The translations under genes and the position numbers were made by a program. From Olavius algarvensis Delta 4 endosymbiont (GTDB taxonomy: Bacteria; Desulfobacterota; Desulfobacteria; Desulfobacterales; CAJINA01), in contig CAJINA010000259.1 in NCBI GenBank assembly GCA_905176665.1, forward strand, positions 150,363 to 214,362: a stretch of 64,000 bases of DNA, given 5' to 3'. Under the pieces are notes generated by a model. It did not search any database. It was not told where the DNA came from and was given only the letters and a program-made list of their open reading frames with translations. Below, one piece after another: positions 1 through 8,276 of the stretch (position 1 is the first letter of the stretch; the number at the start of each line of letters is the position of its first letter).

Positions 1-1
1 C

Positions 2-85
2 CAGTTCGTGGTGACAATGGTAGGCGCCTTGGGTACGTTCTATATTTGGCTGGGAATATGGATGTTGTCTGACACTGCCCTTTAA
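2..85 (+). CDS. C-terminal end of an unidentified membrane protein (partial)
   Basis: An open frame enters from the left edge and ends with TAA at 83-85. It encodes about 27 residues, mostly hydrophobic (rich in V, G, L, I and W), which reads like the last membrane segment of an integral membrane protein. The family cannot be determined from this fragment. It is the only sign of the gene upstream of the tautomerase. Confidence 0.45.
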   Translation, partial: QFVVTMVGALGTFYIWLGIWMLSDTAL

Positions 86-182
86 GAAAATTGTCTAACA
101 AACCAATTGAGTGCGATGCGCTCAAAGTTGCGTGCGGCGCATCTCAAACGGTTAAGTAAAACCAACAGACAGGAGGACTGTC

Positions 183-572
183 ATGCCCCTAGTCACGATA
201 AGCCTATCTACTTCATGGTCCTTGGAAGAACAAAAAATGATTGCCGACGGGACACATGATGCCATCGTTGGCGTTGGTTTTCCGCTGAAGGACAGGTTTC
301 AAAAAATACACAGGCTGCCGAATGAGCAATTCATTTACGATGATCGGCATCCGAATTTAACGGAAGCACGTTCCGAGAAATTCGTTTTGGTAGAGATAAT
401 AATCTCATTGGGCAGAAGCGTGGAATTCAAAAAAGATCTACTAAACAGAATCGTCCAGAATTTAGAAAAGCGGCCCGGAATTGCGCCGCACGATGTAATG
501 ATTTTAATTGTTGAAACAGCCCGGGAGAATTGGGCGTTTGCAGGCGGAGTTCAATATTACGTGAACAACTGA
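183..572 (+). CDS. Tautomerase family protein
   Basis: 129 aa. The protein starts Met-Pro-Leu, so Pro would be the N-terminal catalytic base after Met removal, as in the 4-oxalocrotonate tautomerase superfamily. The C-terminal ENWAFAGG motif and the length fit the longer Tautomerase_2 type rather than the 60-residue enzymes. Family members isomerise keto-enol substrates; the substrate here is unknown. A clear ribosome binding site (AGGAGG) lies about 6 bases before the ATG. The gene stands alone, with about 130 bp before the next gene, where an imperfect AGAGGC/GCCTCT inverted repeat is visible. It has no evident link to motility. Confidence 0.8.
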   Translation: MPLVTISLSTSWSLEEQKMIADGTHDAIVGVGFPLKDRFQKIHRLPNEQFIYDDRHPNLTEARSEKFVLVEIIISLGRSVEFKKDLLNRIVQNLEKRPGIAPHDVMILIVETARENWAFAGGVQYYVNN

Positions 573-699
573 TGTTGACACGTCATGCCGAAAAAACAGG
601 GCCATACCCTATTTAGAAGAGGCGTAGGATAGTCCACTGTCAGGCCTCTCAATCACGACCCTATCCTGATTCATATTTGCACATGGATTCGGCGAATAT

Positions 700-1518
700 A
701 TGAGCAGCCCAACTATGACTCAAAAAAACAGGAAAAGGCGACTATTTATTGCAATTGTTGCCATCTGCATGATGCCGCTATCCGCATATTCAGGCGATAT
801 TCTGATAGCATCGGGTCATTCTGAATATCCGCCGTTCATGTGGAAATCGGGCAACGAGATTGTCGGGGTGGGCGTAGAATTGGTCTCCATCATTTTTGGG
901 GAAATTGGAATCGACGTGGACACCAGGTATGTCGGTCTATGGAAGCGTGTTCAACATGAGGCTGAGATTGGGAGAGTTGACGTCATTGTTGGTATTTATA
1001 AAAATGAGAAACGCCTCAAATATCTCGCCTATCCTGATGAAGCCTATACCCCGGATCCTGTTGTGATCTTTGTTCAAAAGGGAAAAACGTTTCCATTTAG
1101 GCAGTGGAAAGATCTTATGGGAAAAAGCGGCGGATCAACCATGGGGGAATCATTTGGACAGACGTTTGACGCTTTTGCGGAAAAACATCTTGCTATCCAC
1201 AGGGCGTTGCGCATCGAGCAGAGCTTGAAGATGTTGGCTCTGGGGCGTTTGGACTACGTCGTATATGGACTCTATCCGGGAAGAATCAAAGCCATAGAGC
1301 TGGGACTTAAAAATGAATTTGACTATCTGCCTAAAACCGTAATCACGCCGCCGGCTTATCAGGCATTTTCTAAAAAATCGAAATTTCTAAAGCATCTTCC
1401 CTATTTCAATAAAAGAGTCGCCGAGCTAAAGGCGGAGGGTACGATTGGTAGATTAATCGAAAAATATATGCTGCTTTGGGAGAACGCCTTCGAGCGTCAT
1501 AAAAATAGTAAACAGTAA
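700..1518 (+). CDS. Periplasmic solute-binding protein, family 3 type
   Basis: 272 aa. A basic N-terminus followed by a hydrophobic stretch ending near SAYSGD is a Sec signal peptide, so the protein is probably periplasmic. The body (EYPPFMWKSGNEIVGVGVELV, then GRVDVIVGIYKNEKRLKYLAYPDE) matches the bacterial extracellular solute-binding protein family 3 fold, which binds amino acids or related small molecules. No ABC permease or ATPase genes are adjacent, so a stand-alone sensing role is as likely as transport. An ATG at 715 is an alternative start. The stop overlaps the ATG of the next gene by one base (TAATG), indicating translational coupling. Confidence 0.8.
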   Translation: MSSPTMTQKNRKRRLFIAIVAICMMPLSAYSGDILIASGHSEYPPFMWKSGNEIVGVGVELVSIIFGEIGIDVDTRYVGLWKRVQHEAEIGRVDVIVGIYKNEKRLKYLAYPDEAYTPDPVVIFVQKGKTFPFRQWKDLMGKSGGSTMGESFGQTFDAFAEKHLAIHRALRIEQSLKMLALGRLDYVVYGLYPGRIKAIELGLKNEFDYLPKTVITPPAYQAFSKKSKFLKHLPYFNKRVAELKAEGTIGRLIEKYMLLWENAFERHKNSKQ

Positions 1519-1811
1519 TGGAAAAAGCGGTCAAATACCTATCCCAACAACTGCGCAACGTTGGTCCCAAGCTGGCCGCGAAACTGATTGAAGCCGGCAT
1601 TGATTCACCCGAGAAATTGAGAACACTGGGCGCGAAGAAGGCGTTTGCAAAAATGTATCCGGCCGGCGATTCTTATGGTGATTTCAATGCCGCCTACCTG
1701 TACGCTCTGGAAGGTGCCATCCGTGATTGCGATTGGCTTGAGATCCCGGATAGCGTTAAACAGGACTACAAGGAGTTTGCCCGGGATCTTCAAACCGGCA
1801 GGAAGTCGTAG
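1518..1811 (+). CDS. TfoX C-terminal domain protein
   Basis: 97 aa. The sequence LRNVGPKLAAKLIEAGI, then LRTLGAKKAF and a helical remainder, matches the C-terminal (helix-hairpin-helix-like) domain of TfoX/Sxy proteins. The N-terminal TfoX domain is absent. Full TfoX proteins regulate competence in gammaproteobacteria, but stand-alone C-terminal domains are widespread and have no fixed role. The gene overlaps the upstream binding-protein gene by one base, so the two are probably co-transcribed. Confidence 0.8.
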   Translation: MEKAVKYLSQQLRNVGPKLAAKLIEAGIDSPEKLRTLGAKKAFAKMYPAGDSYGDFNAAYLYALEGAIRDCDWLEIPDSVKQDYKEFARDLQTGRKS

Positions 1812-1942
1812 TTTAAATTCCCGCAGGAGACTTTGCTTGCCAATACCACGCACGCTTCAATTCCAGAGTGAATTGCGGCAAGGTGGGCTTCAACTGCCTA
1901 TAAAGCCTGTTACCCGATGGCATTTCCATTCGAGGAGGAATT

Positions 1943-2335
1943 ATGAGTTCAGCCGTTAGCAGACCCCCCGCAGCAGACTCGAAACGAGCTTTGAAACATT
2001 TTGAAAGTCTTCTGGAATTTGAAACCGATTGTTGGGATGTTCACCATGCCATTACCAATGATCGCATGGATTTCGTTCTGCTCGACGTCCGCGGAGAAGA
2101 ACTTTTTGCGAGGGGCCATATAAAAGGGGCTGTCAACATGGCTCATCCACGCATTAACGCAGATTCCCTCGAGGAATACCCGCTGGACACCCTGTTTGTG
2201 GTCTATTGTGCCGGCCCGCACTGCAATGGCACTGAAAAGGCGGCAATTCGCCTGGCCAAACTTGGAAGGCCGGTGAAAAAGATGATTGGCGGTGTTACCG
2301 GCTGGCTGGATGAAGGGTTTAGCTTGATCAAATAG
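1943..2335 (+). CDS. Rhodanese-like domain protein
   Basis: 130 aa, single rhodanese domain. LLDVRGEELFARGHIKGAVN is the conserved domain start, and VVYCAGPHCNG carries the active-site loop with Cys89 as the likely persulfide-carrying residue (Cys94 is a second candidate). GGVTGWLDEGF is the usual C-terminal motif. There is no signal peptide, so it is cytoplasmic. Sulfur transfer is the family activity; the acceptor is unknown. A strong GAGGAGG site lies 4-5 bases before the ATG. Confidence 0.88.
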   Translation: MSSAVSRPPAADSKRALKHFESLLEFETDCWDVHHAITNDRMDFVLLDVRGEELFARGHIKGAVNMAHPRINADSLEEYPLDTLFVVYCAGPHCNGTEKAAIRLAKLGRPVKKMIGGVTGWLDEGFSLIK

Positions 2336-2440
2336 ACATGATTAACGTCAGCGGATTACCCATTTCAAACCAATCCTGCCACGGTACTATCGAACACTGT
2401 ATGCAGTTGCCATGTGAAAGGCGTTTCTCTTATCAGGAAT

Positions 2441-5440
2441 TCACCCTGCCTTGATAACGCACTCACCGGAGCGGCCGTCAATCAAGGTGACCAGCGGGTT
2501 TTCCAGTTGAATGTGGGTAAGGAACTCGCCCGAGCTTTTGACTGGGAGGCCTTTCATCCAGTCCCAATCCAGAAAGTCGGAACGGGTCTCGTTCACCGAA
2601 ATGTAGGGAATCCCCAGCGAGGTGATGTTCTGGAAGAAATGGGAGCCCTGGGAAGGGTCCGCGTTGAGTTGTTTGTTGCGAATTTCAATCATGGCCCCCA
2701 CCCCGGAGATGTCCTGCCACTGCACCGGGATCCCGAGCCAACGATCGGCACTGCCCCAGCGCCCGGGGCCAATCAACAGGTACGGCCGTTGGGCGGACAC
2801 CAGGGGGGCATTGAAGCGGCCGATCTCTGCGGCTGTTTTGACGGTCAACTCGGCATCGAAAGCATCTGGATCGACGAACAGGATATCACTGATGTGGGTG
2901 TATTTCCCGTTCCCCAAGGCCTGTTCAGCCCGGCACAAAGCGCCCTCGCGGTCCTGCGGGCCGATATTGATGTCAAATGATTCAACCCCGCCGGCCATGG
3001 GCCGCATCTGTAGAAAGTAAAACTCCCGTACGCCGGCTTCACCGTCCCTGACGTTCAAAGAAAACTCGATCTCCACCGGACAGCCCATGCCCTTGCGGCC
3101 CAGGGCCAGAAGCTCCCTAAGGATGGTTGCCAGCGGCAATTCATCGCTGTGCAACAGCCGGGAGAATGTCAGAACCTTGGGGCCCTTTATGGCGGCGGTT
3201 TCCCTGATGCGGTGCTCATTGGCGATGTAAGTGCCGGCCAGCAGTTTGACCGGCCGTTCATCCTGGGCATCATCGATGTCGCGTTTTTCCAGATTCGAAT
3301 TGATCTTGAAGTTGAGGTCGGCAGGATAATCATTGATGCGCAAGGCGTAAAAGAAGCGCTGCGAGTTTTTCAAGATATCGTCGACGATCGAAAACTGGGG
3401 CAGGATGTCCGGATAGGCCGGGCAGAACCGCAGCGTACGTTCGCCCTCGACCACGGTGCGCCCCAGGCCCATGGCAATGTGGGCAATCCCGTCCTCGGCC
3501 TTCATTCGGGATACCGGATAAAAATTGTGGGATTGGGCAACGCCGGCCAGAGTTGGATAGAAGTAGTCGCCATGCGCTTCACCGGCCAGTTCCTGGATGA
3601 TCACCGCCATGGTCTCTTCCTGGGGTTTGCCCGGTGCGTTGCGCGCGAATGCCCGGGGTCCTTCATAGTACGTGGAAGCATACACGAGTTTGACAGCGGT
3701 GATCAGTTGCTCCAGACGACGATCCAGCTCCGGATCGTTGTTTGGAATCATGTAGGTCTCATAGAGGCCGGCATGGGGTTGGAACTGGGCATCCTCCAGT
3801 AAGCTGGACGACCGGACCGACAGGGGGTAGTGGACTTGCTTCAGATAGGCCCGCAGATCGTCGGCCAGCCAGGGCGGCATCTGTGCCTCGAGAAAGATAC
3901 GGGTTGACTCGGCATCGGTCGTCTTCTGGGTGGCCAGGTGCCGCAGGCCGTTGCTGTCGATAAAAATTTCAAAACCCCGGGTTGTGATAACCAGGGTCTT
4001 GGGAATTTTGATCGTCACCCCGCCAAAATCGCGATGCTGAATGTTGCTCTGCTGCAGCAGCGCCGCCATGAATGCCAACCCGCGGGCCTTGCCGCCGATG
4101 GAACCATTGCCGATCTTCACAAAATCCATGACGTCGGTATCAAAGGTATCCTTGTTGAAACGGGCCACGACGCCTTTTTGCCGCCACCGCCGCATGGCCT
4201 GGATGCCGGTGGCCAGGTACTGCCGGATGGCAGCCACTGAGTCAAAATCCCGGGTGGTAACCTTACGAAACTTGGAAGCCAGGGCAATTTCAGACCGTCC
4301 CATGATCCAGTTGGAAAAATGGTTGCGGTCGGCGTGGTAGAGGATACTCTCATCCGGGATGTCATCGAGCTTGGCCTGCAGTTCACGCAGGCTGCCGACC
4401 CGGTCGATCTCTTTCCCCTCCGGGGTGCGGAACACAAAATCGCCGAATCCCAGGCGGTCGAGGAAAAAGTCCCTTATCTCTTTAAGCAGAAAGGGAGAAT
4501 TCTTGTCCAGAAAATCGGCCGATATCTTTGCGGCCCGGGCCTCATTTTGAGGTTCGGAGCTAAGCAGCAGCAGGGGAAGATCAAAGATCTCCTCCCGCAC
4601 CTGTTTCAAAAACTGGTACCCGGCATCCCCCTGCAGCTGACCGTTCTTAGGAATTCGCGTGTCAGAAATGATGCCAAAGACGTAGGCCTTGTACTGCCGA
4701 TACAGGTCGAGGGCCTCATCGTAACTCTCAGCCAGCAGAATCTTGGGGCGCGCCCGCATCTTCAGCAGGCGGTGTTCCTCGTTGAGTCCTTCGCCCAGCA
4801 CCGCCTGGGTCTGGCAGACGACCTCCTTGTATATCAGCGGCAGGAACCACGACTGATACAGGGGGGAATCCTCCACCAACAGCAGGACCCTGACTTTTGC
4901 TCGCCGGGTATCGTAGGCCACGTTGAGCCGATCTTCCGCATTCTTGACCAGGGCCAGCAGAAGATCCGAGTTGCCCGACCAGATGTAGGTTTTATCAATG
5001 CCCTGGGTGTCCCGATTGTCCGCAGCCGGTAAAATACCCCGCGGGCTGTGGGCCAGAAGGATGACCGGCAGATCAGGTTTGATACTTTTGACTTCGCGCC
5101 CGAAAGTGAAGGCATCCATGCCGTCCAGGTGAGGCGTGGTCAGCACGATGTCGACCGGTTTTTGGGCAATCACCGCCAAGGCCCGGGAAGCACTTGCTAT
5201 GCGAGTCACGACAGGGGGGTGGCTTAGATTCAACCCACTGTATTCATTTATTATTCTTGACGCAAGGCTGCCGTCTTCCTCGAGAATGAAGGCATCGTAA
5301 GGACTGGAAACCAGCAGGATCTCGCGGACCTTGTTGGCCATCAGCTCATGGTATATCTTGAAATCGGTGCTGAACCCTTCCGTATTGATGCTATTGGGAT
5401 ATTCCATGTCCAGAATCTTATGTCCATTCCATCGAAACAT
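2441..5440 (-). CDS. PEP/pyruvate-binding domain protein with two N-terminal receiver-like domains
   Basis: About 999 aa. Residues 30-170 and 185-345 resemble response-regulator receiver folds: the first has hydrophobic strands and a PVDIVLTTPHLDGMDAF phosphoacceptor-like loop, the second begins LLLVEDSPLY. From about residue 430 onward (GNGSIGGKARGLAFM, PLSVRSSSLLEDA, QELAG) it matches the N-terminal ATP-grasp domain of PEP synthase / pyruvate phosphate dikinase. The phosphohistidine swivelling domain and the C-terminal PEP/pyruvate barrel are missing, so it is not a complete PEP synthase. It could be a regulatory kinase-like protein. The start is uncertain: ATG at 5440, or ATG at 5407 at the sequence MEYPNS. 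No strong ribosome binding site is seen for either. Confidence 0.8.
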   Translation of the reverse strand: MFRWNGHKILDMEYPNSINTEGFSTDFKIYHELMANKVREILLVSSPYDAFILEEDGSLASRIINEYSGLNLSHPPVVTRIASASRALAVIAQKPVDIVLTTPHLDGMDAFTFGREVKSIKPDLPVILLAHSPRGILPAADNRDTQGIDKTYIWSGNSDLLLALVKNAEDRLNVAYDTRRAKVRVLLLVEDSPLYQSWFLPLIYKEVVCQTQAVLGEGLNEEHRLLKMRARPKILLAESYDEALDLYRQYKAYVFGIISDTRIPKNGQLQGDAGYQFLKQVREEIFDLPLLLLSSEPQNEARAAKISADFLDKNSPFLLKEIRDFFLDRLGFGDFVFRTPEGKEIDRVGSLRELQAKLDDIPDESILYHADRNHFSNWIMGRSEIALASKFRKVTTRDFDSVAAIRQYLATGIQAMRRWRQKGVVARFNKDTFDTDVMDFVKIGNGSIGGKARGLAFMAALLQQSNIQHRDFGGVTIKIPKTLVITTRGFEIFIDSNGLRHLATQKTTDAESTRIFLEAQMPPWLADDLRAYLKQVHYPLSVRSSSLLEDAQFQPHAGLYETYMIPNNDPELDRRLEQLITAVKLVYASTYYEGPRAFARNAPGKPQEETMAVIIQELAGEAHGDYFYPTLAGVAQSHNFYPVSRMKAEDGIAHIAMGLGRTVVEGERTLRFCPAYPDILPQFSIVDDILKNSQRFFYALRINDYPADLNFKINSNLEKRDIDDAQDERPVKLLAGTYIANEHRIRETAAIKGPKVLTFSRLLHSDELPLATILRELLALGRKGMGCPVEIEFSLNVRDGEAGVREFYFLQMRPMAGGVESFDINIGPQDREGALCRAEQALGNGKYTHISDILFVDPDAFDAELTVKTAAEIGRFNAPLVSAQRPYLLIGPGRWGSADRWLGIPVQWQDISGVGAMIEIRNKQLNADPSQGSHFFQNITSLGIPYISVNETRSDFLDWDWMKGLPVKSSGEFLTHIQLENPLVTLIDGRSGECVIKAG

Positions 5441-5580
5441 CAACGCAAATTGTTGCCACGGCGTAAACAGTATTCGGCCGCCGGTTTACAGGCACGGCTG
5501 CCTGCTATAGAATATAGGCATTAATCGGCTGGGGGGAATCTTGATGCCGAAGAGAGGCACAGGGAAGATGATGGAAAGCC

Positions 5581-5769
5581 ATGAAAGTGATCTGCCGAAA
5601 ATGCAAACATTACTTTGTCACCTGGGATAAGGACAAGCCGCACGGCTGCCGTATACTGGGCTTTAAAAGCCGGCAGGCGCCGTCGTTGGTGGTCCGCCAG
5701 GCAACGCCGGGTCTGCAATGCCAGTATTTCAAACCCCGCTCCCGAAAGGTTCCCGGGGATCAAAAATAG
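5581..5769 (+). CDS. Small conserved protein with Cys pair, possible zinc-binding
   Basis: 62 aa. It starts MKVICRKCKHYFVTWDKDKPHGC and carries a CRKC pair plus two further Cys (GC and QCQYF), a pattern expected of a small zinc ribbon. I recognise it as a conserved small-protein type in sulfate-reducing deltaproteobacteria but know no function. It sits in the gap between two minus-strand genes and is followed directly by a perfect hairpin. Codon use and motif conservation make it more than a chance frame. Confidence 0.6.
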   Translation: MKVICRKCKHYFVTWDKDKPHGCRILGFKSRQAPSLVVRQATPGLQCQYFKPRSRKVPGDQK

Positions 5770-5770
5770 T

Positions 5771-5796
5771 GAAGCCCGGCCGCTTGGCCGGGCTTC
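5771..5796. terminator. Terminator hairpin between convergent genes
   Basis: A perfect 11-bp stem (GAAGCCCGGCC / GGCCGGGCTTC) with a 4-base loop lies between the plus-strand small protein and the minus-strand HTH-PAS gene. On the minus strand it is followed by ACTATTTTTG, a U-tract, so it should terminate the minus-strand gene. On the plus strand no T-run follows, though the hairpin may still help. Confidence 0.85.
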
Positions 5797-5827
5797 GGAT
5801 TGCCTTCCCCAGAACAAGCTATCAGGT

Positions 5828-6556
5828 TCAACCTTCTTTTTCGGCAATCATAAGCAGGGTATCGGGTGGTTCGTTCAAGGGAAACACCCAGGTTCTTACC
5901 TCAATTTTACCCTCATCTGGATGTTTCAGAAACAGTTGGTAGGATAGCGGCACATCGGAGGCGCCCAGAGACCGGTTGCGCGAATCGGCAATCAGGTTCT
6001 CCAGGGATTCGGCGTGCACGACATTTTCCATTCCCATGCCGATCAGGCTCGATTCATCTACTCCGCAAAGCCCGGCCCACATGGGATTGGCACCCCAGAT
6101 CGCCAGGTCACGGTATATAACAGCCGGCATGTTGATCTGGTGCACAAATTGTATCCGGGCCAGATAGGTTTCATGGTAATGGAGGCATTCCCGGCAATCT
6201 TCGGGACAGCCGATTAAATTGCTATGGCGGGCGCTGAAGCAAACTTCCAGCTGCTTCTTCAAAACAGTGCAGTCCGGGCAGTGATCGCCGTGCGGCTGCC
6301 CTTTCCAGTAGTCCCAGCATTTCTGCACCGCCCGAAAACAGGGTCCGAAAGTGTTCTCGCCGGCAAGTTCCCGGGGAATCTCCTGCCGATTGGCCCGCAG
6401 GAAAAAAATGAGCTCTTCTACGGGAATGGTGTAGTTGCGGCCGGTCCGGGTAGCCCGTAATTTGCGGGAGCGGATCCAGTACCCCACGGTTGTCCTTCCG
6501 ACGCCACACAGTTTTGCCGCCTGTGTGACCGATAGCGTTTTTTTATTTTGTGCCAT
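5828..6556 (-). CDS. HTH (excisionase/MerR-like) regulator with Cys-rich linker and PAS domain
   Basis: 242 aa. Residues 8-60 (LSVTQAAKLCGVGRTTVGYWIRS) form a winged helix-turn-helix of the excisionase/MerR type. Residues 75-125 hold a Cys/His-rich stretch (WDYWKG..HGDHCPDC, GCPEDCRECLHYH) that may bind metal or a cofactor. The C-terminal 120 residues (VHQINMPAVIYRDLAIWGANPMWAGLCGV) read as a PAS sensory domain. Together this suggests a one-component regulator sensing redox, metal or a small ligand in the cytoplasm. No partner gene is adjacent; the target is unknown. Start ATG at 6556 is preceded by GAGAGGGAA. Confidence 0.75.
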   Translation of the reverse strand: MAQNKKTLSVTQAAKLCGVGRTTVGYWIRSRKLRATRTGRNYTIPVEELIFFLRANRQEIPRELAGENTFGPCFRAVQKCWDYWKGQPHGDHCPDCTVLKKQLEVCFSARHSNLIGCPEDCRECLHYHETYLARIQFVHQINMPAVIYRDLAIWGANPMWAGLCGVDESSLIGMGMENVVHAESLENLIADSRNRSLGASDVPLSYQLFLKHPDEGKIEVRTWVFPLNEPPDTLLMIAEKEG

Positions 6557-6803
6557 GTTCCCTCTCTCATGTAGTCTGCTCGTTTTCTGCCAAAGAGAAT
6601 GAGTCTATGTATCGTATCGGTAATGAGGGCGAAAACTTTAATCATATGATGGGATTTGACAAGAACAGGCATTGCAAACGCTTCGCCAGCGAGTGAAGAC
6701 GGTCATGGGCGGGAATTGTCCGAAACCGGTGCCTGTCGGCGGACGGTGGCAGGTGTCTTGTCCGGGAAGTAGACAACAAGAGGTGTCGGGATGGTCTCCG
6801 ATA

Positions 6804-7271
6804 TCAGCGAACGTCAATCAACAGGTTCATATCCTTAAGGATTTGCATGGCGCGCCGATGTTCTTCAATCGTGGGGTCCACGGCCTGGCTTTGGACAATG
6901 GTGTTGATGACCTCGTCGCTGATGCCTTTTTCCTTCAGTTTCATGATATCCTGGACAGTGGCCCGGGTGGCCGGGCGCACATCTTCGCCATAGACGACCG
7001 CCTTTTTACCGCTGACAAAAGATCTTTCCTCGATCATTTTCACCAGGGCATCATCCCCTAACCCGGCTTTTTTCATCTTCACGAGTTCATCAACGGTGAA
7101 GGCGGCTGTTTCCAGACTTTTTTCCCGGACCAGAGCCTCGACCACCGCATCCCCGGCACCGGCCTCTTTCGGGCGGACAACCGCATCAGGGTCCATGCCG
7201 ATTGCCGAACCGGTCATGGCAACCAGGATAATCGCAGCCAACAACATTAGAGAAGTAATCATAAACCGCAT
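6804..7271 (-). CDS. Secreted protein of unknown function with a repeated helical motif
   Basis: 155 aa. The first 25 residues (MRFMITSLMLLAAIILVAM) are a signal peptide. The mature part contains a motif twice: VDELVKMKKAGLGDDALVKMI and VQDIMKLKEKGISDEVINTIV. Such units probably form short helical hairpins. No enzymatic motif is visible. It follows flgL by 44 bp on the same strand and may be the last gene of the flgM-flgL transcription unit, so a motility-related envelope role is possible but unproven. Confidence 0.65.
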   Translation of the reverse strand: MRFMITSLMLLAAIILVAMTGSAIGMDPDAVVRPKEAGAGDAVVEALVREKSLETAAFTVDELVKMKKAGLGDDALVKMIEERSFVSGKKAVVYGEDVRPATRATVQDIMKLKEKGISDEVINTIVQSQAVDPTIEEHRRAMQILKDMNLLIDVR

Positions 7272-7315
7272 CGCGTTGCTCCTGAGGTATGGGGTTCGTT
7301 TAGAAACCTACCCGT

Positions 7316-8218
7316 TTATAAATAATCGAGCAGGGTTTTCTGGATCGTCTGCGCGGCCACGCCCAGTGATGTCTGGTAGGCCGTTTCCTGACTCTGCAAT
7401 TCCAGAATTGCCTGGGCGATATCTGCGCTTTCAGTATCGGAAACCAGTTTTTCGTAGTTCACGATGAACTGGTCCAACTGGCTTTCCGTAACCTCGAGGC
7501 GTTTGAATGTCGTGGAACCCAGGCCGCGTATCTTTTCAATCTGCAGGGCCGCCTGCTCCAGGCGCCCCTGGATGCCCTTGATGACGGTCGGGTCCGGCAC
7601 GGGTTGATTCAGTTCATCCTTAAGATCTTTCAATGCCAGGAAGACGTCCTGGGCGCCGTTGAAAATCTCCTCTCCATTGGCCTTGATGGTAATCTCGGCG
7701 CTCTCCCCGATGGCTATCCGCATATCGGCATTGGCGGTGTTGTCACCGACGTAGGTAATCTGGTCGGTGCCCAGGTTGTGAACAAACGGCGGGGCATCCG
7801 TCTGGCGCCCGCCGAAGATGAAAGTCCCGCCGACCTTGGTGTTGGCCAGGGAGAGAACCTGGGTCCGGATGTTGTCTACATCCGAAGCCGCTGCCTGCCA
7901 GGAGGCGGTATCACCGGTACCGGGGGTATTATCCCGCGCCACCGCAATTGCTTTTTGAACCCACTCGGAGACGCCGTCGAGCACCGTCTCGGACGTTTCG
8001 ACCCGGACGCGCGCCTGGGCAATATTCCGTTTGTACTGTTCGAGCGTTGAGATCGTCTTGCGGTAGTCCAGGATGCGACCCATGCCGGTGGGGTCATCCG
8101 AAGGCCGGTTGACCTTTTTGCCGGAAGCCACGACTTCCTGTTTTTTGCTCAAAGCCTGCCCCTGCTTGAACAGGTAGCGGGCGACGGTATCGCTCATCTG
8201 GGTTTGGGTTACGCGCAT
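7316..8218 (-). CDS. flgL: Flagellar hook-associated protein 3 FlgL
   Basis: 300 aa, typical length. The N-terminus (MRVTQTQMSDTVARYLFKQ) and C-terminus (DTESADIAQAILELQSQETAYQTSLGVAAQTIQKTLLDYL) are the paired flagellin-like coiled-coil ends that form the D0 domain. FlgL is the second junction protein between hook and filament and is exported through the flagellar channel. It lies 58 bp downstream of flgK, the usual pairing. GGCAGGTG precedes the ATG. Confidence 0.93.
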   Translation of the reverse strand: MRVTQTQMSDTVARYLFKQGQALSKKQEVVASGKKVNRPSDDPTGMGRILDYRKTISTLEQYKRNIAQARVRVETSETVLDGVSEWVQKAIAVARDNTPGTGDTASWQAAASDVDNIRTQVLSLANTKVGGTFIFGGRQTDAPPFVHNLGTDQITYVGDNTANADMRIAIGESAEITIKANGEEIFNGAQDVFLALKDLKDELNQPVPDPTVIKGIQGRLEQAALQIEKIRGLGSTTFKRLEVTESQLDQFIVNYEKLVSDTESADIAQAILELQSQETAYQTSLGVAAQTIQKTLLDYL

Positions 8219-8276
8219 GTGTTCACCTGCCTGCGTTTAGTTCATGTCGGGCCGGCAGCGTTATGCAACCGGGGCC

